Assembly: GCF_036014195.1 (NCBI RefSeq) | Contig: NZ_CP107918.1 | Location: forward strand, 5,642,001-5,706,000 | Reading direction: 5' to 3' | Length of the DNA stretch: 64,000 bases | DNA from: Streptomyces sp. NBC_00442 | GTDB taxonomy: Bacteria > Actinomycetota > Actinomycetes > Streptomycetales > Streptomycetaceae | In this document: positions 17,867 through 26,120 of the stretch, one piece after another | Layout: the number at the start of each line of letters is the position of its first letter | How positions within the stretch are numbered: the first letter of the stretch is position 1 | The notes under the pieces: model-generated | Told to the model about the DNA's origin: nothing | Databases searched by the model: none | Seen by the model: only the letters and a program-made list of their open reading frames with translations | Made by a program: the position numbers and the translations under genes

Positions 17867-17872
17867 TACGGT
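17867..17872 (+). promoter_or_regulatory. -10-like TACGGT placed for a leaderless acyltransferase message
   Basis: TACGGT is followed by seven bases and then the ATG at 17880. This is the spacing expected if transcription begins at the start codon. No good -35 is visible. The same layout recurs at other starts in this window. Confidence 0.4.
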
Positions 17873-17879
17873 GGGACGA

Positions 17880-18989
17880 ATGACCAGCTCCACCCTCCAC
17901 CCCGGTCCTGGCAGCCCCCGAACCCCCGATCGCAGCCCGTTCTTCGACAACGCCAAGTTCCTGCTGATCGTCCTGGTCGCGCTCGGCCACAGCTGGGAGG
18001 AGGTCATCACCCCGGACACCCCGGGCCTCAGAGCCCTGCACAACCTGGTCTACTGCTTCCACATGCCGGCCTTCATCCTGCTCTCCGGCCACTTCTCCCG
18101 CAGCTTCACCGCCCGGCCCGACCAGATCCGCCGGCTGCTCGGCGGAGTGCTGGTCCCGTACCTGATCTTCGAGACGCTCTACAGCCTCGTCTACCACTGG
18201 GTGCGCGGCACGGAACTCGCGATCACCCCGACCTCGCCGACCTATCTGTGCTGGTTCCTCATCGCCCTGTTCGTCTGGCGCGTCACCACGCCGATCTGGA
18301 ACTCCGTGCGCCACGCGCTGCCCATCGCCTTCGTCGTCTCGCTCGTCGCGGGCACGACCGCGGTCGGCGGGGAGCTGGCGCTCTGCCGGGTGCTGATGTT
18401 CCTGCCGTGGTTCGTCCTCGGGCTGCGGCTGCGTCCCGAACACTTCGCCCGGCTGCGCACCCGCGCGGCCCGCGTGATCGCGGTGCCCGTCTTCGCCGGC
18501 GCCCTCGCGCTCGCCTACTGGCTGTCACCGGACCCGAGCGACGACTGGCTGTCCTCGGACGCCGACGCCACCGTCCTCCAGGTGTCGCTGGTGCGGTATC
18601 TCCTGCTCAAGCTGGCCCTGTTCGCGGTGACCGCGCTCCTGGTGGCGGCCTTCCTCGCGCTGGTGCCGGGGCGCCGGACGTGGATCACGGCGTTCGGCGC
18701 GGTCACCCTCTACCCGTATCTGCTGCACGGGCTCCTGGTCCGGATCGCCGAGCACTACGGCTTCTTCCGGACCGTGGGGGCGGCGGGGCTCGCGGGGCAG
18801 CTGGGGCTCAGCGCGCTCGTGATGGCGATGGTGGTGCTGCTGTCGACGAAGCCGGTACGCGTGCTGGTCCGGCCCCTGGTGGAGCCGCGCTTCCCGGGTC
18901 GGCTCCTGCCGAGGACGCCGACGCCCGCGCCCACGCCCGTCACCGTACCCGCGGGCGCGGCGGAGCGGGAGAAGAGCCTCGTGCGGTGA
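17880..18989 (+). CDS. Acyltransferase-3 family membrane protein
   Basis: A 369-residue, roughly ten-helix membrane acyltransferase of the fucose-acetylase/OafA-like group, which O-acetylates surface sugars or secreted molecules. The N-terminus has FFDNAKFLLIVLVALGHSWE, with the His of the family's catalytic region in the first helix, and HMPAFILLSGHFSR follows. LYPYLLHGLLVRI near the C-terminus is the second conserved block. Pro/Thr-rich C-terminal tail. ATG at 17880 is chosen because of the leaderless-type -10; GTG at 17802, behind a strong GGGGGAGG, would add 26 residues and cannot be excluded. It stands alone. Confidence 0.85.
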   Translation: MTSSTLHPGPGSPRTPDRSPFFDNAKFLLIVLVALGHSWEEVITPDTPGLRALHNLVYCFHMPAFILLSGHFSRSFTARPDQIRRLLGGVLVPYLIFETLYSLVYHWVRGTELAITPTSPTYLCWFLIALFVWRVTTPIWNSVRHALPIAFVVSLVAGTTAVGGELALCRVLMFLPWFVLGLRLRPEHFARLRTRAARVIAVPVFAGALALAYWLSPDPSDDWLSSDADATVLQVSLVRYLLLKLALFAVTALLVAAFLALVPGRRTWITAFGAVTLYPYLLHGLLVRIAEHYGFFRTVGAAGLAGQLGLSALVMAMVVLLSTKPVRVLVRPLVEPRFPGRLLPRTPTPAPTPVTVPAGAAEREKSLVR

Positions 18990-19012
18990 AGAGCGAGGTG
19001 AGGGCGGGGTGA

Positions 19013-19060
19013 GAGCGCGCTGAGGGAGCGCTGAGGGCGCGGTGACGACGCTCTTTTTTT
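19013..19060 (+). terminator. Probable terminator with rare T-run
   Basis: A G/C-rich segment with nested GCGCTGAGGG repeats can fold with GAGCG pairing to CGCTC. It is followed at once by seven T residues (19054-19060). A T-run is unusual in Streptomyces DNA. It would end acyltransferase transcription before the convergent PIG-L gene. Confidence 0.55.
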
Positions 19061-19100
19061 GCGGACGCGTTCGAGGGATCGGCCGCGCCGACCGGGCGGG

Positions 19101-21218
19101 TCAGTTCGTCGTCGTGGGCTGCCACGGGGCGGCCGGGGCGGCCGGGCCCGGGGCCTGCGTCCAGTACAGCCGTCCGTCCAGGCCGATCGCGGCCGCCACC
19201 GCGCCGACCCCGTCCTCGGCCGCCGAGGGGGCGCCGGTGAACAGGACGTTCTCGTCCGGCTTCCAGTGCGGTCCCGCGGCGCCGGGCTCCAGCGTGGCGA
19301 GCGCGCCCGACGCGGTACGGCCCGCCACGAGCGGACCCGCCGCGCCGACCATGCCGTAGCCGGAGGCGCCGCCGAGGTCGGTGGGGGCGGAGGGAACCGC
19401 GCCGGTGAACAGTACGCTCCGCACGTCGCCGGAGTCCGCGGCACGGTAGTACACCCGCACGCCGGCGCCGTCCGCGCGGGCGGACAGACCCGTCGTGTTG
19501 GGCGGGAGCCCGGTGTCGACGGCGTGCGCGGTGGCCGGGGTGCCAGGGGCCGGCTGGACCCACGTGGACATGGTCTTCGGGGTGCTGGAGAACACGTGGA
19601 CGCGGCCCGCGCCGTCGGTGGCCGCCACCGGATCGCCGACGAGCGCGGCACCGCCCAGCGCGGTCCACCGGGTCCAGCCGCCGTCCTCGGTACGGGTCAG
19701 GGAGTGCAGCCGGCGGTCGCCGCCGCGCAGGAACACGGTGAGCCTGCCGGTGCCGTCGACCGCGGCGGAGGGCGTGGACATGTCGAAGATGCCGTTGCCG
19801 CCGCTGGCGTCGGGGGCGCCGAGCGAGGTCCAGGGACCGAAGCCGCCGTCCGCACGCTGCACGGTGGCCACCACCTCGCGGTGGTAGTCACCGAGGTCGG
19901 TGCCGAAGAGCGTGCGGGTGCCGAACACCGCGAGCCGGCCGTCGGGCAGACGCGTGGCGCTCACTCCGGGATCCAGGCCGTCGCCGGGCAGCAGCACGCG
20001 TTCGCCCCAGGCGCCGTTCGCGCCGGGCGCCCTGTGCCAGACGGCGAGCCGCTGGTCGAGCACGCCGAACGCCCACAGGCCGCCGTCCTTGCCGGCCTGC
20101 AGCCAGGACGTGGAGTTGGTGCGGCTGTAGCGGACCGACTCGGCCCAGTTGTTGCCGTGCGGGTCGGGCGCGACCTTGCGGTCGCCGCAACCGGCGGCGC
20201 TGGCACAGTAGTTGTCGTCCGGGTTCATCCAGGCGTACGTCTCCACGATGCCGGCCTTGGCGTCGCTCACCTGCTGGGTGAAGGTGTGCGGCAGGTGGCT
20301 GGTGTTGTACCCGAAGTAGGTCTGGACGCTGAAGTCCGGGTGGTTCACGGACCTCGCGTACTCCTGGAGGGCGGCCTGCGCGAAGCGGGCGCTGAAGATG
20401 TGGTCCTGGTGGTCGATGATCTTGCCCGGCTTGCCGTCCACGCTCGGCGTCGGGTCCATCGTGCGGACGTGCGTCGGGTGGAACCGCGTCATCAGGCCGG
20501 CGAGCGTCGTGACGAGCTGGTCCTTCGTGTACGCGAAGGGGTGCGCGGGGCTGCCCGATGCGAGCTGCGAGGTCAGCGCGGCGGTCTTGCCGTTCCACAG
20601 GCCGCGCAGACTGTGCGGCTGGTTGCCGAGGATCGTCTCGGACTCGCGCAGCTGCACCCACACCAGGTGGATCGCGGGGTGGGCGTCGAGCGTGTCGAGT
20701 TCCGCGGTGCCGCCGCCCGCGGTGGGTATGGAGCTGCGGGTCCAGGAGCTGGCCCGGTCGCCGGTCGCCATCTGCGCGTAGGCCCCGCGTATGCCGTTCT
20801 GGCGGGCCTCGGAGTAGGCGGCCCGGTCGGCCTTGGGCCGCGGGGCGCCCTTCTTGACCGGCGGCGAGTTCACGCCGTCCGCCTCGCCCGCCGTGACGTA
20901 GACCGACGTCATGGGGCGGCCCGAACGCAGGGACTGGCCGGTGTCCGGGTTCATGAAGAACAGGTCGTCGTCCGGGTGGGCCATGATCTGCATCACCGAG
21001 CCGCCGGTGGGCCGCACCGGGGGAGGGGACGCGATGGCCTGGCCGCTCGCGGGCCGTGCGTCCGCGGCGCGGGCGGCGGAGGCGTCCGCGCCCTCGCTGT
21101 CGGACGTGGCGAGTTCGGCGAACGCGCCGCCGGATATGAGCACGGCGACGAGCGCGGAGCCGGCGACGGCGCCGCGGCGTGAGAGCAGCGCGGAGCGCAG
21201 CGGCGGCCTGGACTTCAT
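19101..21218 (-). CDS. Secreted PIG-L (LmbE) family deacetylase with C-terminal propeller-like domain
   Basis: A 705-residue protein. The N-terminus (MKSRPPLRSALLSRRG, then a hydrophobic stretch) looks like a Tat or Sec signal. The PIG-L/LmbE domain (about 75-320) has the zinc motif MAHPDDDLFFMNPD, SVYVTAGEADG, and HQDHIFSARFAQ with the later His. From about residue 350 to the end, repeated units with Trp, NGAWG and DLGDYH-like turns resemble a beta-propeller or fucose-lectin-type carbohydrate-binding domain. It probably removes N-acetyl groups from extracellular amino sugars. ATG at 21218 has only a weak GAAAGA. A 14-bp palindrome lies 99 bp upstream. It is monocistronic. Confidence 0.88.
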   Translation of the reverse strand: MKSRPPLRSALLSRRGAVAGSALVAVLISGGAFAELATSDSEGADASAARAADARPASGQAIASPPPVRPTGGSVMQIMAHPDDDLFFMNPDTGQSLRSGRPMTSVYVTAGEADGVNSPPVKKGAPRPKADRAAYSEARQNGIRGAYAQMATGDRASSWTRSSIPTAGGGTAELDTLDAHPAIHLVWVQLRESETILGNQPHSLRGLWNGKTAALTSQLASGSPAHPFAYTKDQLVTTLAGLMTRFHPTHVRTMDPTPSVDGKPGKIIDHQDHIFSARFAQAALQEYARSVNHPDFSVQTYFGYNTSHLPHTFTQQVSDAKAGIVETYAWMNPDDNYCASAAGCGDRKVAPDPHGNNWAESVRYSRTNSTSWLQAGKDGGLWAFGVLDQRLAVWHRAPGANGAWGERVLLPGDGLDPGVSATRLPDGRLAVFGTRTLFGTDLGDYHREVVATVQRADGGFGPWTSLGAPDASGGNGIFDMSTPSAAVDGTGRLTVFLRGGDRRLHSLTRTEDGGWTRWTALGGAALVGDPVAATDGAGRVHVFSSTPKTMSTWVQPAPGTPATAHAVDTGLPPNTTGLSARADGAGVRVYYRAADSGDVRSVLFTGAVPSAPTDLGGASGYGMVGAAGPLVAGRTASGALATLEPGAAGPHWKPDENVLFTGAPSAAEDGVGAVAAAIGLDGRLYWTQAPGPAAPAAPWQPTTTN

Positions 21219-21316
21219 GGGTGCGGTCTTTCGGGGGGTGCGGGCGGCCTGCGGCCGGGCGGTGCGTGAGCACGGGGTCGGCGGGGGCCGTGGTGCTCGA
21301 TCAGGGGTTGTCAGAA

Positions 21317-21330
21317 CCTGATCGATCAGG
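21317..21330. promoter_or_regulatory. 14-bp perfect palindrome upstream of the PIG-L gene
   Basis: CCTGATCGATCAGG is a perfect dyad, and a half-copy (TCGATCAGG) lies at 21297-21305. It sits about 100 bp upstream of the deacetylase start. A repressor operator is plausible; the factor is unknown. Confidence 0.4.
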
Positions 21331-21392
21331 AAGACGAAAGGTCCAGGAATGAGGTTCCTTCTGGCAACTCGGCAAACCATGTGGCCTTGCTC

Positions 21393-21480
21393 ACCCCCTG
21401 GGGCTCCGCCCCAGACCCCGTTCGCGCCTGAAGGGCGCTCGTCCTCAATCGCCGGACGGGCTGAGGTGGCCCATGCCGCC
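21393..21480 (+). repeat. Composite dispersed repeat, left copy (upstream of glnE)
   Basis: It begins with a CTGGGGCTCCGCCCCAG hairpin (21398-21414) and continues with CGCGCCTGAAGGGCGCTCGT and TCAATCGCCGGACGGGCTGA. It then leads into the GGGGCGCGGGGAACTGCGCG units. The same order of blocks recurs at 24929-25070, downstream of glnE, nearly identical over about 75 bp. Confidence 0.85.
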
Positions 21481-21498
21481 CGGCACCGAGCCCCGTAA

Positions 21499-21790
21499 GG
21501 GGCGCGGGGAACTGCGCGGGAGGCGGGCACGGTCCGCTGACGAACCGGGGTTTTGGGGGCGCGGGGAACTGCGCGATCAGCCGTCCACGGTCCGCGCACG
21601 AAGGCGGGTTTCAGGGGCGCGGGGAACTGCGCGGGAGGCGGGCACGGTCTGCGGACGGAAGCGGGGTTAGGGGCGCGGGGAACTGCGCGGGAGGCGGGCA
21701 CGGTCTGCGGACGGAGGTGGGGAGAGGGGCACCGGTAACTGCGCTAGGTGCGGGCGTGGTCCGCACACGAAGGCGGGGTCGGGGGCGTGG
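21499..21790 (+). repeat. Five tandem units of about 57 bp, GGGGAACTGCGCG family
   Basis: The core GGGGCGCGGGGAACTGCGCG starts at 21499, 21556, 21614 and 21670, with a degenerate fifth core at 21726. Spacings are 57, 58, 56 and 56 bp. Between cores, GGAGGCGGGCACGGTCYGCGG and an A/G-rich GAAGSCGGGGTT stretch recur. The 21219-21865 gap holds this array, the composite repeat and the palindrome at 21317, and no credible gene. This family is, from general knowledge, widespread between Streptomyces genes; its function is not known to me. Confidence 0.85.
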
Positions 21791-21865
21791 CCCGGGGGGC
21801 TCGGCGGGGACGGCGGGGCGGGGTCCCGCTAGGCTCGGGCTACGTACGACGTGGGAGGCGGCCAG

Positions 21866-24865
21866 ATGACCGTGCCGGTGCCGGGGCGCAGGAGCAGTAC
21901 GTTCACTCGGCTACTGCGACATGGCTTCACCGATCCCTCCGCCGCCGAGCGCCTCCTGGAGACCCCCGAGCTGGCCCCCGTCCGCACCGACCCCGTCCTC
22001 CTGGACGCGCTCGGCGCCACCGCCGACCCCGATCTGGCCCTCATCGGCCTGGTCCGCATCGTCGAGGCGCAGGACGACGACGAGCGCCGCGCCCTCCTGG
22101 ACACCCTCGTCACCGCGAAGCCGTTGCGCGACCGCCTCCTCGGGGTGCTCGGCGCGTCCGAGGCGCTCGGCGACCACCTGGCCCGCCACCCGCACGACTG
22201 GCACGCCCTGGTCACCTACGAGGCCGCGGACCTGCACCCCGGCGTCGCCGAGTTCGAGCGGGGCCTGGCCGAGGCCGACGACCCCGTGACCCTGCGGGTC
22301 GCCTACCGGCGCTGCCTGCTGGCCATAGCGGCCCGCGACGTGTGCGGCACCACCGACGTGGCCCAGGCCGCCGCGGAGCTGGCCGACCTCGCCACCGCGA
22401 CGCTGCGCGCCGCCCTCGCCATCGCCCGCGCCGCCGCACCCGACGACGCGGCCCAGTGCCGGCTCGCCGTGATCGCGATGGGCAAATGCGGAGGGCACGA
22501 GCTCAACTACGTCTCCGACGTCGACGTGATCTTCGTGGCAGAGCCCGTCGACGGCTTCGACGAGGGCGCCGCGATGCAGGCCGCCGGGCGGCTCGCCGCG
22601 CACCTCATGCGGATCTGCTCGGAGACCACCGTCGAGGGCGTGATCTGGCCCGTCGACGCCAACCTGCGTCCCGAGGGCCGCAACGGCCCCCTCGTGCGGA
22701 CGCTCTCCAGTCACCTCGCCTACTACCAGCGCTGGGCCAAGACCTGGGAGTTCCAGGCCCTGCTCAAGGCCCGTCCGGTCGCCGGCGACCTCGAACTCGG
22801 CCAGGACTACGTCGAGGCCGTCGCCCCGCTGGTGTGGCAGGCCGCCGAGCGGGAAAACTTCGTCGCCGACGTGCAGAAGATGCGGCGCAGGGTCGTCGAC
22901 AACATCCCCGCCGCCCAGGTGGAGCGCGAGCTGAAGCTCGGCCCCGGAGGCCTGCGCGACGTCGAATTCGCCGTCCAGCTCCTGCAGTTGGTGCACGGAC
23001 GCAGCGACGCCACGCTGCACAGCGGCACCACCCTCGACGCTCTCGCGGCGCTGGCCGCCGGGGGCTACGTGGGCCGGGCCGACGCCGCCCAGCTCGACGA
23101 GGCGTACCGCTTCCTGCGGGCCATGGAGCACCGCATCCAGCTCCACCGGCTGCGCCGCACCCACCTCGTGCCCGAGGACGACGCCGACCTGCGCCGGCTC
23201 GGCCGGTCGCTCGGCCTGCGCACCGAGCCCGTCGCCAGCCTCCACAAGGAGTGGAAGCGGCACGCCTCGGTCGTGCGGCGCCTGCACGAGAAGCTCTTCT
23301 ACCGCCCGCTCCTGGACGCCGTCGCCCAGCTCGCCCCCGGCGAGATCCGGCTCAGCCCCCGCGCGGCCGCGCACCGCCTCGAAGCGCTCGGCTACGCCGA
23401 TCCGGCCGCGGCCCTGCGTCACCTGGAGGCGCTGAGCTCCGGCGTGAGCCGCAAGGCGGCCATCCAACGCACCCTGCTGCCCGTCCTGTTGGGCTGGTTC
23501 GCGGACTCCGCCGACCCCGACGCCGGTCTGCTCGGCTTCCGCAAGGTGTCCGACGCGCTCGGGAAGACCCCCTGGTACCTGCGGCTGCTGCGCGACGAGG
23601 GCGCCGCGGCCGAGAACCTGGCTCGGGTCCTGTCGGCCGGCCGGCTCGCCCCCGACCTGCTCCTGCGCGCCCCCGAAGCGGTGGCCATCCTGGGCGACCC
23701 GGACGGGCTCGCGCCGCGCGGCCGTGACCATCTCGAACAGGAGATCATGGCCGCGGTCGGCCGGGCCGAGACCACCGAAGGCGCGGTCGCGGCGGTCCGC
23801 GGGGTGCGCAGGCGCGAACTGTTCCGTACCACCGCGGGCGACCTCATCGGCTCGTACGGGACCGAGGACAGCCCCGCCGAGGAGGATCCGGGCGCCCTCG
23901 TCGACCGGGTCGGCGGCGCGGTCAGCGACCTGAACGCGTCCACCCTCGCGGGCGCCCTGCGGGCCGCCGTGCGGGCCGAGTGGGGCGACACCCTGCCAAC
24001 CCGCTTCACCGTCATCGGCATGGGGCGCTTCGGCGGCCACGAGCTGGGCTACGGCTCGGACGCGGACGTCCTGTTCGTGCACGAACCCCGCGAGGGCGTC
24101 GACGAGCAGGACGCGGCGCGGGCCGCCAACCGGATCGTCTCGGAGATGCGCCGGCTCCTCCAACTCCCCGCCTCGGACCCGCCGTTGATGATCGATGCCG
24201 ATCTGCGCCCGGAGGGCAAGTCCGGGCCGATGGTGCGCACCCTGAAGTCGTACGAGGCGTACTACCGGCGCTGGTCGCTGGTGTGGGAGAGCCAGGCGCT
24301 GCTGCGCGCCGAGGTGATGGCGGGCGACGCCGACCTCGGGGCCCGCTTCATCGAGCTGATCGACCCGCTGCGGTATCCGGTGGAGGGGCTGAGCGACGAG
24401 GCGGTGCGCGAGATCCGCCGCCTCAAGGCCCGGATGGAGTCCGAGCGGATGCCGCGCGGCGCCGACCCCACGCTGCACGCCAAGCTGGGACGGGGCGGCC
24501 TGTCCGACGTCGAGTGGACCGTCCAGCTGTTGCAGATGCGGCACGGCTGGGAGCTGCCGGGTCTGCGCACGACCCGGACCCGCGAGGCCCTGGCCGCGGC
24601 GCACGCCGCGGGGCTCGTCGAAACGGAGGCCGCGTCGATACTGGACGAGGCGTGGGTGCTGGCGACGCGGGTGCGCAACGGGGTCATGCTGGTCCGGGGC
24701 CGGGCCGGGGACACGTTTCCCTCCGACGGGCGGGAGCTGGCGGCGGTCGGGCGTTACCTCGGGTACGAGCCGGGGCATGTCGGGGACATGCTGGAGGACT
24801 ACCGGCGCCTTACGCGCAGGGCGCGGGGGGTTGTGGAGGAGCTCTTCTACGGGGCGCACCTCTAG
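21866..24865 (+). CDS. glnE: Bifunctional glutamine synthetase adenylyltransferase/adenylyl-removing enzyme
   Basis: A 999-residue, two-headed nucleotidyltransferase that adenylylates GSI (GlnA) to switch it off and removes AMP to switch it on. The N-terminal deadenylylase domain has VIAMGKCGGHELNYVSDVDV near residues 202-222, and the C-terminal adenylylase domain has VIGMGRFGGHELGYGSDADV near 715-736; both show the G-G-H-E-L and D-x-D catalytic signature. GlnD-UR helical domains follow each. ATG at 21866 has GGGAGG seven bases upstream; GTG at 21851 is less likely. In actinobacteria it acts on GlnA, which is not in this window. It is monocistronic and flanked by composite repeats. Confidence 0.98.
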   Translation: MTVPVPGRRSSTFTRLLRHGFTDPSAAERLLETPELAPVRTDPVLLDALGATADPDLALIGLVRIVEAQDDDERRALLDTLVTAKPLRDRLLGVLGASEALGDHLARHPHDWHALVTYEAADLHPGVAEFERGLAEADDPVTLRVAYRRCLLAIAARDVCGTTDVAQAAAELADLATATLRAALAIARAAAPDDAAQCRLAVIAMGKCGGHELNYVSDVDVIFVAEPVDGFDEGAAMQAAGRLAAHLMRICSETTVEGVIWPVDANLRPEGRNGPLVRTLSSHLAYYQRWAKTWEFQALLKARPVAGDLELGQDYVEAVAPLVWQAAERENFVADVQKMRRRVVDNIPAAQVERELKLGPGGLRDVEFAVQLLQLVHGRSDATLHSGTTLDALAALAAGGYVGRADAAQLDEAYRFLRAMEHRIQLHRLRRTHLVPEDDADLRRLGRSLGLRTEPVASLHKEWKRHASVVRRLHEKLFYRPLLDAVAQLAPGEIRLSPRAAAHRLEALGYADPAAALRHLEALSSGVSRKAAIQRTLLPVLLGWFADSADPDAGLLGFRKVSDALGKTPWYLRLLRDEGAAAENLARVLSAGRLAPDLLLRAPEAVAILGDPDGLAPRGRDHLEQEIMAAVGRAETTEGAVAAVRGVRRRELFRTTAGDLIGSYGTEDSPAEEDPGALVDRVGGAVSDLNASTLAGALRAAVRAEWGDTLPTRFTVIGMGRFGGHELGYGSDADVLFVHEPREGVDEQDAARAANRIVSEMRRLLQLPASDPPLMIDADLRPEGKSGPMVRTLKSYEAYYRRWSLVWESQALLRAEVMAGDADLGARFIELIDPLRYPVEGLSDEAVREIRRLKARMESERMPRGADPTLHAKLGRGGLSDVEWTVQLLQMRHGWELPGLRTTRTREALAAAHAAGLVETEAASILDEAWVLATRVRNGVMLVRGRAGDTFPSDGRELAAVGRYLGYEPGHVGDMLEDYRRLTRRARGVVEELFYGAHL

Positions 24866-24928
24866 GGCGCAGCGGCGCCCGGGACGCGTTTTCCCACCCA
24901 CCCGCCCGTGCGGCAACTCTGAAGGTGC

Positions 24929-25070
24929 GGCCCCCTGGGGCTCCGCCCCAGACCCCGTATCGCGCCTGAAGGGCGCTCGTCCTCAATCGCCGGACGGGCT
25001 GAGGTGGCCTGTGCTGGCCGGCACCGAGTAGCTAGGGGCGCGGGGAACTGCGCGAGACGCGGGCACGGCC
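24929..25070 (+). repeat. Composite dispersed repeat, right copy (downstream of glnE)
   Basis: It has the same block order as 21393-21520: CTGGGGCTCCGCCCCAG (24935-24951), the GAAGGGCGCTCGTCCTCAAT block, then one GGGGCGCGGGGAACTGCGCG core (25035-25054). It lies in direct orientation relative to the left copy. Only one terminal unit is present here, against five on the left. Confidence 0.85.
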
Positions 25071-25104
25071 CGCACTCGACACACTCGACAAGCCGGCCCG
25101 GGGG

Positions 25105-26010
25105 CTACGCGCCGGACGGGTGGCCCTGGCGGCGGCGCCGGAGAGGGGAACCCGGCCGCTTGGATTCGACCAGTTTCGGCAGCCGGTGAGGCAACGCGCC
25201 GTACCAGGCGCGCGAGACCAGCAGCCCGAAGCTCAGGCACAGCAGGCCCCCCACCGCGTCCAGCCAGAAGTGGTTCGCCGTGGACACGATCACCACCAGC
25301 GTGGCCATCGGGTAGAGCAGACCGAGGATCTTCGCCCAGGGAGCGGAGGCCAGTGCGAAGATCGTCAGGCCGCACCAGGTCGACCACCCGATGTGCATGG
25401 ACGGCATCGCCGCGTACTGGTTCGACATGTTCTTCAGGTCGCCGGAGGCCATCGAGCCCCAGGTGTGATGCACCAGAACGGTGTCGATGAAGCCGCCGCC
25501 GTTCATCAGGCGGGGCGGCGCGAGCGGGGCGAAGAAGTAGCCGACCAGGGCCACGCCCGTCGTCGCGAAGAGCACGAGGCGGGACGCCGCGTAGCGGCCC
25601 GGATGACTACGGAACAGCCACACCAGAACACCGATGGTGATGATGAAGTGCAGTGTCGCGTAGTAGTAGTTCATGCCGACGATGAGCCATGTCACCGAAT
25701 TCACGGCGTGGTTGACCGACTGTTCCACCGCGATGCCCAGGTGGTGCTCGACGCTCCAGATCCAGTCGGCGTTCCTGAGCGCCTGCGCCTTCTGTTCGGG
25801 TACGGCGTTGCGGATCAGCGAGTACACCCAGTAACTCACCGCGATCAGAAGGATTTCGAACCAGATGCGCGGCCGACGCGGACGGCGCAGGCTGCGCACC
25901 CGGGCGGTAAATCCATTTCGTCCGGGTTCGCTGGTCGTGGGTGAGGCCGACGGTCCCTTGGTTGGAGCGGCCGTCCGGCCTTCCAGAGTCTTCACGGTCA
26001 TGTCACCCAT
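25105..26010 (-). CDS. PAP2-superfamily membrane phosphatase / inositol phosphoryltransferase-like
   Basis: A 301-residue protein with about six helices. PAP2 motifs are reduced: NQYAAMPSMHIGW (PSxH, with Met for Gly) and STANHFWLDAVGG (S-x3-H-x3-D). The first motif (KxxxxxxRP) is represented only by PPRLMNGGGF. This pattern is seen in the inositol-phosphotransferase-like branch. It probably removes or transfers phosphate from isoprenoid or lipid phosphates at the outer face of the membrane. ATG at 26010 is chosen; ATG at 26001 or a GTG slightly upstream are alternatives. It lies 110 bp downstream of the malR-type gene on the same strand. Confidence 0.85.
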   Translation of the reverse strand: MGDMTVKTLEGRTAAPTKGPSASPTTSEPGRNGFTARVRSLRRPRRPRIWFEILLIAVSYWVYSLIRNAVPEQKAQALRNADWIWSVEHHLGIAVEQSVNHAVNSVTWLIVGMNYYYATLHFIITIGVLVWLFRSHPGRYAASRLVLFATTGVALVGYFFAPLAPPRLMNGGGFIDTVLVHHTWGSMASGDLKNMSNQYAAMPSMHIGWSTWCGLTIFALASAPWAKILGLLYPMATLVVIVSTANHFWLDAVGGLLCLSFGLLVSRAWYGALPHRLPKLVESKRPGSPLRRRRQGHPSGA

Positions 26011-26120
26011 AGGGAGAGAGTCTGCCAGATGCACATACCCCCCGCCGATCATCCTCCGGTCGGGTTCGTTCCGCACCCGCTACTCCCCAAGGACGATGTG
26101 CCCCCGGACGGGGCTCGGGG

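Noticed and set aside
21499..21790. Possible CRISPR array
   Set aside because: The repeated part is nearly the whole 57-bp unit, with no unique spacers of constant size and no cas genes nearby. These are tandem units of a dispersed Streptomyces repeat.
21911..24916. A 1001-codon open frame antisense to glnE
   Set aside because: Shadow of glnE; no ribosome site, no domain, composition as expected for reverse-frame GC-rich DNA.
21393..25070. glnE as cargo of a composite transposon between direct repeats
   Set aside because: No transposase, no terminal inverted repeats and no target duplication; glnE is a conserved chromosomal gene in its normal neighbourhood. The repeats belong to a dispersed family with other copies at 8654-8700 and 49320-49400.
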